DNA of 64,000 bases from Musa acuminata AAA Group (Eukaryota; Streptophyta; Magnoliopsida; Zingiberales; Musaceae): positions 43,347,501-43,411,500 of the forward strand of contig NC_088357.1 of assembly GCF_036884655.1 (NCBI RefSeq), in the 5' to 3' direction. Numbering within the stretch: position 1 is the stretch's first letter; each line of letters begins with the position of its first letter. Of the stretch, positions 37,087 through 49,960 are shown piece after piece. The notes below the pieces were generated by a model, which had not been told where the DNA came from, did no database searches, and saw only the letters and a program-made list of their open reading frames with translations. A program made the position numbers and the translations under genes.

Positions 37087-37126
<40 letters not shown>
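37087..37126. repeat. (GA)n microsatellite
   Basis: Pure GA run of about 40 bp in gene-poor DNA. Confidence 0.95.
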
Positions 37127-37128
<2 letters not shown>

Positions 37129-39340
37129 TAAATACTAATTTGACATGGATTTCTACTTGGAAGCATTACACGATATAGTCTCAATTAATCTCGTTGAGAC
37201 ATCAAAAGAACAGTCCCAAATAATGCAGAGAAGTGATAAGGACTCATAATTGCCTTGTATACCTCTTACACTGCTCACAAGGGAATCCACAGAACCTCTC
37301 ATGTGATAACAGTGGCAGACCAAAAAAATCTGGTTTCAGCCTACTAATTACTTAACACGATCTCTTTTTTTTTTGTGGTCAAAACAAAAAATTAGCTACA
37401 ATATCGAGTCCAGCCTGCTTGTGAAGTACAAGAGGATTTGGTGTCAACTAATTAGCTACAACAATATGGATCCAGGTTTTATAATTATGCTTGTAAGAGA
37501 AGATTAGAAAGAACAAATCAGTTTAGTAGCATAGAGAATTATCACTTGTGTGGCTTTTATTGTGTGTGTGTGCCCTTAGAGCTTGTTGTTGTATTGAAGG
37601 GTGAGCTGGGGACCCTCCTAGGTGTGTGAAACTGTGTGTATGGGTGACCTACTTTTTCTAGTTACCATGGCAGCCTCCACATGCTGTCAAAAGTATCACA
37701 ATCAATGTTGCCTAATTACAGCTTGTTGATCCTTGGAGATCATGCATTAAATGACTGGTTGGGACATGGACCACAGAGACACCAGTTAGATGATTGATTC
37801 CACATACAAAATGCAATCAGTGGTGTCACAAAGAGTTTCCTTCCATTGTTTTCTTTTTCTTTTTTTCTTTTAAATAATATCCTCTTTTCATTTGTGAAAC
37901 TGTCTTCAATTATTAACATGTCCACATACCTTCTCACTCATGTATCTTTTTCAAAAGGCGCATTATGGTTAGTAAATGTGAAGTGCAAACCCTAGCCAAG
38001 TATCACAGGGAGAGACAGGAAAATTCTGATAGGAAACCTAGGAACCAAGTTAGGTCATGACCTTTAAATAGTTTGGCTGGTGGGCAAAGCAACCTTGCCT
38101 ACCCTTCCTCTCTCTTCTCTCCATCACCAGTTTGTTTCAGAGGGGAGGAACTTGTCTTACTACCCAAAATGTTGTGTTGTGTCTATCATACTCCTGGGAA
38201 GTAGACTAGGGACCATACTGTGCAATCATCCTCCTCTTCTTCAGACACCATAACTTTCCTCACCATTACTGTGGCACTATCCATTCTCATGTATACAATT
38301 GCTTATCTTTTTCCATATTCCATTTTGCATGTAGCATCCATTAATACACACCTACAATCGTGTCACCACAGCCTGCATGCAAGGCACACACAAAAGCCAA
38401 GGCTTGTTCTGCTTGCAAGCAAATAGGTAATATATGAGTGACATCAATCTCGAGGAGAAAACAAAACAAAGTGCGAGCTCATAGTAATCTACTGCTGTTA
38501 CCATTCTATTATTTATTAAGTCATATCAATCTTAAAGAGATTGAGTGGGGAAGAAGAATGTGCCATACTTTTCTTGTTCATAGCTTCTGAAGAAAATAAT
38601 CACTGCTGCGAGTTAGTTGGTGTTACCAGCTGTTACTGCAAAAGTGATTCATTGATGGCTTTTGAATGTTGTCTGAGTAGTACCATTGGCTCGGTACAAT
38701 TTAATACCGACACTGAAAGAAATGAAAGGCTGGTATCAGATGGCAAGAAATAATTAGTGCTATTCTTTTCTCCACCATCATGGAAGGACTTCCCTATCTT
38801 CAAACAACAAATAATTTACAAAAGGAAGTTGCAGAAGAATTCTTGTGGATTCACACTCAATAGTTATCAATGTCACCAACCTCGGTGCAAATCTGGACAA
38901 GATCATCGTTCATTCAGTAAAAAAAAACAGTGGAGAAGACATGAGCATTGTGACTGAAATCCTACTTTAAAGCTTCCAACATCATCATATCCTGTTATTA
39001 ATTGGACCAGTTCATGTGTTTTTTCAGTCTTGAAAGTAACTAGAAAGGATAACCTTATATACAACATAATTGTGGCAGAGTATCATGTAACTCTTAACAG
39101 GAAGAGAACACAGGAATACTCCAAAAATTTCACAAATGATGACGCAACTTATATAAACTTCAACAAACTGATAAAAGTTATAGCCAGTAATTCGTAAAAG
39201 TAAACTTTGTACATTACAACAATAAAGTTGCAGCATTTTCATATAAGTGGCATATACAACCAAGAAATGGTTATCAATTTGGCCGCTGCTACAAGCATGG
39301 CTGTGAAAAATTTTCATCTGATAATGCTGTTCAAAACCAG

Positions 39341-39374
<34 letters not shown>

Positions 39375-39576
39375 ACAACTCCAAGCACTGGCTCTGCATC
39401 AGATCCATCAAGTGAATAGTACATTTATCAGTCAGATAAGAGTAAGCATATAGAACCAGGAAATAATTATCCATTTGGCTGTTGCTAAGAGCATGACCAG
39501 GAAAAACTTGTCTGATGATGTAGTTGAAAAGCCTCTACTGGGTACTTCAGGAAAGACTTGTGTTTATACCTTTAAG
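37127..39576. other. Intergenic region downstream of the ATP6AP2-like gene
   Basis: No gene recognised. A short (TTA)n run lies at about 39343-39374. Confidence 0.5.
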
Positions 39577-42500
39577 TCAATCTAGCTTGACATTGGAATA
39601 AAGAAGGGTGTCCCTTGTCAGCGGCATGTTGAGTAATAAGTAGACCTGAGAAACCAATGCCAGAGTATCAGCACACAAAATTGAATCTAAAACAGTAGGA
39701 CCTTTTGCAATCAATAGGAATCCTCAGCATTGGATGTCAAATGGTGAGAGGGGTTCAAAATTTTATTTTAAAATATTGCCATAAATGGTGATCTATCTTC
39801 GCACATCGCATGTAACATGAAGTACACCCAGACAAAAAAAAAAGTGAGGAAAAAGAAAATGAATATATTATCAACTGAGAGTCTATGACTATTTGTTGCA
39901 CTCCTATTTCCTGCTTAAAAGATATAATTACAAGTAAAAAAGTAACTCTAGTTCTTCAGCAAATAAATTTGCTCTTGTCAAGACTATGCAGCAACCACAC
40001 AATGAAGTGAGAACTACAAATGCTTTTAAGTTCTTTTTTCTTTAACTTGTTCAAATATAATTAAACAAAATATAACTTTTTTTTCTCACCCCAATGAGAG
40101 TTGATAGAAGAAGGATAACTCCCGTTATCCAAGCCAAACTCCGTCTGACGAGCAGCACCTCTGATTCAGTCGTACTAGAGCTTTCTTCTTCCAACAATCT
40201 GGAAAATCTTGCTGTAGAAGTTACATCCAACAACATTCCCGACTCTGGTGAAGACTCATTGTTTAATACGACAACTCCAACAAGCTTCCCTAAAAGGCAA
40301 AAGAAAATAATATAAAGAACTCTCACAAAAGTTGCCCAAGAATTAAGTGAAATAATTCAACCCAAAAAAATTAGTTTAGTCACTGACAATGTTTCTAAAG
40401 GTGGGCTACCTGAAACATTTAACTAGGCCATAAAACCTATGTCTGACTTAGGCAAATATGATGGTAGTCTATCATCTTTCATTGAAATACAGCATATATG
40501 TAAGCGTTATTTCATATTAATTGCAGCATATGTTCAGTTTAAGCATTAAGGCAGACATGAAATTTGCTGCTAATGGACTACCAGGCCACCATGACAACAG
40601 CGGTCATAAATTTGTTGGAGCTTGTTGCTTGGCCAATTACAATATTACCTAGCAACAAACTTCCAAAATCATTTTAAACGGTTATGCAAAACCAATGATC
40701 TGAAGTGAGAACCTTCACTAATCGTCAAAAATCAGACAAAAGTTATCATATGAGAAAAGGAAAAATTTACCATACCTTGAGAATTTTGCATGCTTACTCT
40801 TTATGAGTCTTGTGAAGATCAACAGTTACACAGAAACATAACAAGGATATAATCAACAACTTAAGCTTTTTATATCAAAGATTAAACCATATCTGGCAAA
40901 ATAATAAGATTTAAGTAACTGAAGAAGAATTAGAAGTCACTGCTTATTCATTTTATGTAGTCCCATTAAATGAGAAGTGGACAATATATCTGCAGTCTCA
41001 GTCTCAAAGAAACATAACCAGGTTCGTAAAGCATCTTTTAGTTTCATTCATGAACAGCCACCTTCCAGAAAGATGCAAACCATAAGTTAAATACTATTTC
41101 TAAGTTGACAACATTGACTAGAAAATAAACACAAGCCTAAACCTATAACCATCACTAACCTTTGTAAGACACTTGTAACATATCAGACAACTTTAGAAGT
41201 GTTGTCTGAAGCAGCTCCACCCCCTGTCGAGCAGTGTCCCCCGAACCATATTCGGCTCTAAGAGCCTGTAATAGATTCATCAAGTCACAAAATACACATG
41301 TAAATAAACATAAAAATCAATTATAGAAGTCACAAACTTCAACAGAATTCCTATAGTTTCTGGCCAATCCTGCCATCAAGCAATTATTTATTAACTGGAA
41401 AATACAAGAGATTAGAAATGCCACTGGATGAAGAAACATGCATGACAACCATGATAGTCGAACATTCTTAGCAGCAATAAAATAAGTAACAACAAGCTAT
41501 AACTTAGTAGCAGCAACATATTTTGTTTAAGCTGTGGTTTGACCATCTCTTGAAACATAATGGAACCCATATGTTTCAGATAAGCCAATAAAGAACAGCC
41601 AAAACAATTTTTAGCAAACTTTTATAAGATGCTTCAGTAAACAATCATCAGGATACAATTCTATTATAAAATTCTTAAACAATATCCTTCAAAGGCAAGG
41701 TTTAGCAAGCTGACTACAAAAGTGAAACCAAACTAGTTAACTTACCTGACTTTGCTAAGGTCATTAGAATATTTTGTCTGGAAAAATGCATCAAATGCTA
41801 GTATTCATAAGGAAATGTTCAAGCTATCCGACTCTAACACTATAACCATAGTTTCAGAGGCACCATGGCATTTATTTGTTCCAAGAATTGAAATCTTGTA
41901 ACCTCATTGTAAAAATTTGAGAATTTCTTTTGTTGAACAAAGAAGAGCCAAAGCTAACAATAGTAAACTGTTTGTAGTAAGTTCAGCCCAGTATTCGACA
42001 AGTCTTCTGCGTAAAAAGGGAGAGAAACAGTAGAAATTGGTAGACTTGGTAATGTCATCAGAATGTTTTGACTGGAAAAAATTCATCAAAAGCCTATATT
42101 TGTAAGACAACTTTTAAGCTCAAATTATAACTCTATGACCATAGTTCAGAGAAACCAAGGCATTTATTTGTGTCCAAGAATTTGGAATCTTGTAACCTGA
42201 GGCCGACACAAAGAATATCATCAGCCAGAAAAATGCTTCGATAACAACGAGGGTTGTATTTGCATTATATATTTGCAATAATGAGTTTCATTTGTGAATA
42301 ATGCATCAAATAGCAATAATAACAGGAACAATGAAAGTAGACATAAACAAAGTGTTATTCAGGATGAAGCCAAACATATGATCACATCCTATTAGCGACA
42401 ATAAAAGATCACCTCAATGCCTGTGAAACGGCCTGTCATAATTTCTGAAGGCATAAAGCTGCTTTCTGATAAATCTTTGTGAATCTCCACTGCCATTTTA

Positions 42501-45500
42501 ACATTTCTAACCAAAGAAACAAGAATAGATGCAAATTGAAGGTCTGCTTTCTGCAAAGCATGTGCAAGTAGCTGTCAACATTCTACAAATTGTTTATGTC
42601 AAAGAAAATGTGCCAATATGAATGTCAATGACATTAAGTAAATAAACTACCACTGGTTAAATTTCTTACCACATTAAATCATTCTCAGACTATGAACAAA
42701 GATATTCAGTTATAGGGGTAGAAAAATTCATAAGGAGTTGACAAGAAAGAACTACTCAAGTGAGGTGATTAATAAATACAAATAATCAAGTGCTATGATC
42801 ATTTCTGAATTTTCAAATTAATAAGATTTACATATACTAGTGTGGTTAAAGGTACTAAACGCTAAAAGGCACCAAGCTGTCAAACTGCCTGAGGTGATAG
42901 GCACTCACCCGAGCAAAGCAAGACACTTGAAAATATTAAAATATATATAATTAAGGAGAAGAGGGATGAGGCATGGGATAGGAGGAGGAGGAAAGAGAAG
43001 GGAGTTGTCTAGGAACGGGGAGGCTCAGCGGCTATTTGTTGGGAGGGGAGATATCAGGGAACATAATTAGTTAACGGAGGAGGAGAGGGAGGGGGCGACG
43101 ATGGAGGAGGAGAAAGAGGGAGGGGACACTCAGAGGGAAGGAGAGGGGTAGATTGCGTTTAACAGCATATGGTGCGTAGAGCAGAGGAAGGTCGTGGATG
43201 ACTACATATGGCCAAGGAAGAGAGTAGCCAACAATGTACGACAAAGGAATGAAGCAAATGGCAGAGGAACGAATGGTGATGATGCAGGGTTTCTCTTTCG
43301 CTCGCAAAATGAGATCTAGGTAGAGGTGGGGGGAGTAGGGGTGGGGGTGGTAAGTGGGAGACTTTAGTTGGTTCGACTAAACCAACTAATTCAAATTGAC
43401 TGAACCTAGACTTTGATTCGCCCAGCGCTTGGGCTCAGGTGTGCACCCAAGTCGCGCATGTTTAAAACGTCGCCCGGACCATCTTTGAGGCACTCAATTT
43501 GGCCAATAACAATGGTAGGTAACTTTAAAAAGAAAAAACTTTTGAAAACAATATATTCTATTAGTGTTTCTACTTTTTGTTAAACTGTCTCTATTGAACT
43601 AGCCTAAAAAGAAGACTTCAAATGACAATATCCTTATAACCATCCCGACGAAGATAGTAACTATTCCAAAATAAATATGCGTTAATTCACTATTTAATTG
43701 TTCTTGCTTTCGGTTGCATAAAATGTTTCATTCAGATAAAAATTCAAATAGCATCTGAACTCTAAAACCAACAACATGATAAGAATTAACTGATACTTCT
43801 GTAACTACAAACACAGTCATTAGAATGCCACTTGAACACAATCTTTCCCTTGGTCATGATAGGCGTGCAAAATGTAATCCAACCTCTTGCTGTCAAAATA
43901 TCACATAAAAACCACTAGAAATATATCCATATATACATGGAGAAATCGGTGCAACGTGAGTGCTAGCATACAGATCTGAAATATATGTTATTCAGAAAAC
44001 AGTACAGATGAATCCAACAACTGAACCATGAACTCTATAAGAAACTCAATTAATTTACAGACAATCCTACTTAGGAGGAACAATGGTTTAAGGATTTTGG
44101 AGAAGAAAAAGGAAATACATAACTAAAAGGAGTTTTAAGGATGAATTAACACTAGACTACAAGTATGTCATGAATCAAAGAACAACATATACAAGGTGCT
44201 AAGAAAGTTGAACCTTTGCAAGATGCAAACTCAAAGTGCTACCACTCGCTAAAGGAACAGTCAACTTCCCATCTAGTGACTCTATGGTGCCAACATATGA
44301 TCCCCCCATCCATTTTGCCTGCAATGTATTGATACCATTTTACATTATGCTCTTTTCAGGAAACTAACATATTTCCAACAACTTGTAATATCCAACAACT
44401 AATTAACTAGAAAATAAAAATCTTACAAGATCACTGAGTTCCTTATCAAGGCAAGCGGCATTGCATTCAAGATCCAAAGAATTGTCCAAAGAAACAACAG
44501 AAACTTCATCTTCACCTGGAAAAAAAATTGTGATGCTTCATGCAATACAAAGAAAAGAAAAAAAGGGCCATCATAGATATGCATATCTTTGGAGGAAAAC
44601 TACAACAGAAAAAAATCAGACACCTGGAAGTTCTAGTTTGGTATTGCTCGATCCAGAAATCCTACTTCTGAAAACATTAGCAGTTTGGCTACTTAAGTAC
44701 TCAGATGAGAGAACTGGTTCTGCAAGAAAGTGAAGAGTATAAACACCTCTACAAGTTATATATATAGTTCAGAGCTCAAAAGAAACAAATACACTAACCC
44801 TCAACTCCACTAACTTCCAGCAAGAAAATAGCATTAGGTCTGTCAAAAGGATTGGGAAATAGAACCTCGTTTAACTGCCAGCAAAACAAGCACCAAGGTT
44901 TAGCTTTCATAAGTGCAGCATTTCACAAAGTAATGTAAGAGTTGCCCTGGGTATTAGACAAAATAGGAATGTCCATTTCCAACAAAACCTATCAATAGAA
45001 CAGCCCCATATGTAATAAAGCTAAGCAGATCTAAAGGTTAACGACAAATAGTACCTTGTATGAAGAATCAATGGGAAGTGATAAAGATGGTGCAAAACCA
45101 AGTAGAGCTGATATTGTTGCAGCAATTTCTTTCGAAGACATTGAGTTCACCTGTGAGAATGCATGAAGCTCCATGATCATGTCATATAAGGTGTTCGGAG
45201 AAAAACAATGAACAAAATACAAACTTCGCATGAACTTAAAAATGTGAGGTAACAAAAAATCATATATTGACAAGATGAAGTTCCATCACATACACTAATG
45301 ATCACAAACTTCATCAAAACAAAAATCCAGGAATATTCATATACGATAAACAGATGGTAAAATATAAAATTTACAAGTTTCAACTTATTGATATGTTTCT
45401 TATGAATGCAACCAATATTTGCAAACACATAACAGAGTTCTTTTTTCAAAATACAAACAAGACTAATATAGGAAGAACTATCTTATAACTAAAAGAAACC

Positions 45501-46706
45501 AGAGATTCTGTAGAACAATTATACTAAAAACCTCCATTGGATTCTTTAGTTTGGTTTGGCTTAGAACTTCTTCTGACCCTTTTCCATCCTATTGCTTTCA
45601 AGACTTCAAACATGCAAGTTAGCTTAAATTGGACACACAGAGGATCATACGAGCAAATGTACAGGACATCACAACAGTTCAGACACCAGATATAAAGAAC
45701 TTATTGGTGTGTTTTACTCAAGTATGAAAATGTGATTAGAGAAGATAAGGATAGTTAACTCTTAAGAGACATGATTGACATCTTTTATAATATTCCCTAT
45801 AAATACAGAGAAAGGAAGATGGATTCCCTTCAGCACTCCTCATTAAACAACACCTACATAATCTTCTCATGATAGGGGTAAGCAATTGTTAAATTTTATT
45901 CACATTTGCAAACTTGAAGTATGTATGTGGTGAGTTCCTGACAGTCCATCTACACCTAATAACTAAGTCATGAACATGAAGAACCTTGTTCTGAAACACT
46001 AATATCTTCAGACCACTTCCACCAATGGCTTCTTGAGTAATACATAAATCCTTATTTTTAGGTACCAATCATGTCGTGGATCCAGGTTAAAAATTCTAGT
46101 GTATGAGGTCATAACATTAAGAGGTGGTGAAGAATCATCAGTGCTTCCAACAACATTATATATTGAAAAGAATTAAGCAACAATTCCTCGATTGATGCCA
46201 TCTGAATTAAAATAACCAGCATCCAATTCCTTTACTAAAGACTGCTCTTCTAATAGTTTGTTCAACCGGCTGACCACCGACTCGAACTTGTTAGACCCAG
46301 AAAGCTATGCATAGTAAGACATATCGAATGCGTGAAGACCCCAAACAATAAGATGAGAAACCCATACCACGAGCTGAAAGACCCGAATTTACAGCGATGC
46401 ACATAAGAAAAGGCAGAGAAAACTACGATTACCTTCCCTGCGCTATCCTGCGCGTGATTCCTGATGTATCTGTGGGGAGAACCATCCAAGAAGACGACCG
46501 ATCCCCTGCTCTCTCCCTGCACGGACAAATTCCAAGTAAATTTCGCGATGCCATCACAAGATCAACAATTCTTCCACAAGAGACAACCGAAACCACAACA
46601 AAGCTCGGAAATCGAAGAGAAGGGGCGGGAAACGTGCCCTAGCTTGTAGGTACATGGATGACGCCAAGATCAAGAGACTCAGACTCGCAACAAAGAGAGA
46701 ATCCAT
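39577..46706 (-). CDS. ATP6AP2/(pro)renin-receptor-like type I membrane protein, eleven exons (~376 aa)
   Basis: Minus-strand exons 2-11: 46516-46433, 45150-45055, 44874-44799, 44719-44624, 44515-44427, 44318-44214, 42550-42413, 41265-41160, 40289-40090, 39645-39577. All have GT/AG ends and agreeing phases. Exon 1 starts at 46706 and encodes a signal peptide (MDSLFVASLSLLILASSMYL); its 3' boundary is ambiguous. Resemblance to ATP6AP2 runs the whole length. It begins with GSVVFLDG after the signal and a helical MSSKEIAATISALLGF. VLFPNPFDRPNAIFLLEVSG then matches the metazoan LFHRPRATVMV-type word. LRAEYGSGDTARQGVELLQT, a pre-membrane VVVLNN strand, a C-terminal membrane helix (AWITGVILLLSTLIGVYLLL) and a short tail NMPLTRDTLLYSNVKLD (animal: NMDPGYDSIIYR..) complete it. 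ATP6AP2 is a V-ATPase assembly/accessory subunit; an ER/Golgi V-ATPase role is inferred here. Introns are long and one holds an insertion. Confidence 0.8.
42841..43505. mobile_element. Repeat insertion in intron 7 of the ATP6AP2-like gene
   Basis: A block unlike the surrounding AT-rich intron. The left edge (ggtgataggcactcacccgagc) and right edge (gcttgggctcaggtgtgcacc) are roughly inverse-complementary. The middle (42955-43345) is purine-rich with many GGAGG words. This is consistent with a non-autonomous element of the GGCGCC/GAGGCGCC-type dispersed families common in monocots. Borders and superfamily are uncertain. Confidence 0.45.
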
Positions 46707-46772
46707 GACTTTAGGGTTTCCAAGATCGGGGAAATGGTGCGATTTCAGGGTTTCCAAGATCGGGGGAATCAA
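46707..46772 (-). promoter_or_regulatory. Leader of the ATP6AP2-like gene with telo-box and 25-30-bp direct duplication
   Basis: Read on the minus strand, AAACCCTAAA (46719-46710) ends 3 bp before the start codon. The plus-strand word agggtttccaagatcgggg appears twice (about 46713 and 46749), so the leader contains a short direct repeat. A GA/CT run (46785-46807) lies just upstream. Confidence 0.6.
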
Positions 46773-46965
46773 AGAACCAAGAGAGAGCGAGAGAGAGAGA
46801 GAGAGAGGTGAATAAAAGGCGCAATAAAATATGGTCAATTTGTCATCTCGAGCATCTTCATGTTCCGACATTAGTTACGAAGTGGGGCGGTTCACTCGTG
46901 GATCTCCGCCACGTCCTAAACTGAAGAACAGTCGTGTCTTAAGTAGCGTCACAACTATTCTCGAC

Positions 46966-46967
46966 AC

Positions 46968-47024
<57 letters not shown>
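46966..47024. repeat. (AT)n microsatellite
   Basis: Pure TA run of nearly 60 bp, about 260 bp upstream of the ATP6AP2-like start codon. Confidence 0.95.
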
Positions 47025-47027
<3 letters not shown>

Positions 47028-47740
47028 CTTTGGGAAAAATGAAAAGAGAAGTGTGGGAAAAGGTCAAATTAGAGATTTTATTAGAAAATTTATTTGGATC
47101 AAATTTAAAATTATTATATAATTAAAATGTCTAAAGTTCGAGTCCATATATGCATCCAAATGTAATGAAACAAAATCATATCAGCATATTTTATGAGATT
47201 GAAAGCTTTTTAGATATATTTTCTATATGACGTCTGTAAAGAAAATTGAAAATTTAATGAAACTAATGCTCAATCTATAAGCTAATAAAACATTAGAGAT
47301 TCAGTTCCAACAACAACATTAATCTATTTCTTTGGAATTGTTGATTCAAAATGCAATTGCTATTCCTTTTTATTGTCATCTTCCTCAGTTCATCAGTTCA
47401 TCAGTTCATCTTGTCCCGAAGGTATCATGATGCTTTTGATGTGCATATATGTCTCCAATCATCATCATGATAGAGCATATATCATACTAATTCGACCTTC
47501 ACGGCAGCCTAAAACATCATAATTGGATGAACACTTCTAAGTGAATCAGAGTTATAGAAAAAAGTAACCTGCGTTTTCATTTGTTATCGACTCGGATCGG
47601 GTTGGGCTTTCATGTGACCCTATGGACTATCTATTAATTTCATTTGACCAATTACCTAAATAAATAAAATTTAATTAAAAAATATTTAAATCTAATTTAA
47701 ATTTAATGGGCGAAGATCAACTACTCTTACAATTCGATTC
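47025..47740. other. AT-rich intergenic DNA
   Basis: No gene or RNA recognised. It contains a 10-bp triplet repeat of gttcatcagttcatcagttc type near 47390-47410. Confidence 0.5.
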
Positions 47741-48612
47741 TCCTTTTAACAGGTTTAGGAGAGAACTTTTACACCCCTACTGCCTCCTCTCTTAAATTTT
47801 ACTAACACTTAGAGCTTCACAGGAGTTCTCACAAGATTACAATAATGTTTTTCTTTCTTTTTGGTATTTGTGTGTACTAAGCAAGGATAAGAGGGGTCTT
47901 TATAGGCCCCAAATAGATTCAAACTTGGAGTCTAAAAATATTTCTTCCCCTGTTTTTGGGGTATTGACGGTACCATCGTCTACAGCACTGATATTAGACA
48001 GTACCACCGCTTAGTCTGGCGATATCATCGCCTAACACAATTTGGGAGATTGTTTGTGTGGCACCACCACTCAGACTGGTGGTACTATCGCATGACACTG
48101 TTTTGGGTCATTGAATGAGCTTTTCTCTTAGCCCAAAACAATCATAATTCGAGTCTAGTTGGTTCATAATTGAGTTGATCTAATTACATTTTAAATCAAC
48201 TCAATTAGAACTAAAATTACTTTGATCTAGATAATTATTACAAAGTATTAACTACATATTGTCCGGCATGTCATTGGTTCATCAGCACTTTGTCAAATTC
48301 TTCGACGCATCATCCTTTTTTGTGGCCTTTTGCCCAATCAGCATGTTAACCTTCGCAACTCCGATCTCTTTGGCGCAATGTCTGCTCTTCTAGGTCCGAT
48401 GCCCGAACTCATGGCATGAAGCTTTCTACCGACACGTCTATCAATCCTCTGGCTCGACGTCCAATCTTCTGACATATTCCACTCCAACTCAACATTGATT
48501 CTTCTTGCTTTAATTATCTTTTCTAATCGAAGCTAGTCCTGCGTCACTCAAAACGTAGATTAGATCACAAATACGTCAATTGATTTCATTATCAAAATTT
48601 GAAATTCAACAT
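47741..48612. mobile_element. Second copy of the dispersed non-coding repeat family
   Basis: Follows the same plan as 15650-16896: a cttta/ttataggcccc segment (ggtctttataggcccca), then an array of degenerate ggtaccaccgc-type words (47965-48095), then a 3' part with aacgtagattagatcacaaat. It ends ..atcaaaatttgaaattcaac. It lacks the cgtctaaacgcag minisatellite of the first copy. Confidence 0.6.
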
Positions 48613-49604
48613 ATGGTAGCCAAAATTTCATAATTAGATACTCGGATCAACGTTGGGCTTTCATCAATATGATCTTTTGTGCTATTTATTAATTTCATTC
48701 GAACTAGACAAATTATCTAAATATATATAAAAAAAGATTAAAAGTATCTAAATTTGATTTAAATTTGTTCTTGCGGATTCAAATACTTAAATAATTATCC
48801 TAGCGATAAGTATTTTCTATATAAGTGTGTCTCGACGAAGAAGACAATAATTGCCTAAGTGTTAGGGTTCGACAAAGATTATGTACAATGACTCTCGACA
48901 TAATATTAATACATTTTTCGTCACAACACATGTGCTAATAGTGTCTTCTTGTGTACTATGGATGTGCGTGTCACTACCAAATCTAATAATTATTTTGTGT
49001 AATATAAGATTATATGTTGCCATTAGATTTGTTGTGGATCCATGGTGAACTTTGGACCCACCCAAATTGTGCTGCCTCTTTCATTCCTCACCTACTACAC
49101 TTTCTGCATTGTAATCAAATCACTGAAAGTAGATAAACCTGTTTTGTTTTACTCCAACTCAAACACACAAGAAAGAGAACGATATAAATTAAAACTTCAC
49201 ATATGCACACTATTTCGTGCACACAAATATGGGTAAAGAAGAAAATGAAGAATTAATGTCCATACAAGACCAGAAATATAAAGAGATAAGTCAACTTAGA
49301 GAGGAGACCTCATGTTTTCAAGAAGTCAATGTCTAGAGAGAGAGAGAGGGAGAGAATAAAAACTCTCTTTTCATGAATTTTCTTAATTTTGCCAAACAAA
49401 TTTCAGTCCAAGTTTCAAACCACTTAATAATAAATATACAATGTGGTCTCTTTTTTAATATAGCAATTTGCTTTCTGGTATGAATTTCTTCATCTAAAAA
49501 CTTATACCTTCACTAATTTTCTTATTTTTTAAAAATTATTATATCTTAATATTTGATCAAGTTTTGAAAACTAAGGGGAGAATATAAATTATAATTCATC
49601 AACC

Positions 49605-49960
49605 AATTATTGAATCTCGGATTTTGATGATAAAATTGATGAGTTTACGATCTAATCTGCGTTTTGAGTGACGTAGGATTAACTTTGATTAGAAAAGAAA
49701 AATAGATTAAAGTATGAAAAATCAGACGTTAGACCAGAGTGGAATATGTTAGAAGATTGAACATTGAGCCGGAGGATTCGTCAACGTATTGGTAGAAGAC
49801 TTCATGCCATGAGTTCGAGCATCGGGTCAGAAGGATAGGACATTACGCTAAGGAGATCGAATGTTGCGAAGGTCAACATACCGATTGGGCAATATACCAT
49901 AAGAGAAAACGAAGTACCGAATAAACCAATAACATACCGAACAACATAGGATTCATGCTT
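49605..49960. mobile_element. Inverted partial copy of the same repeat family
   Basis: Begins attgaatctcggattttgat and continues gatctaatctgcgttttgag, the reverse complement of the ends at 16830-16893 and 48540-48612. Further words (tcatgccatgagttcgagca) are the inverse of those at 48400-48430. It faces the 47741-48612 copy across about 1 kb. Confidence 0.65.

Noticed and set aside
47130..47165. tRNA-like T-arm word (gttcgagtcc)
   Set aside because: No matching acceptor stem, D-arm or anticodon arm in the surrounding AT-rich DNA.
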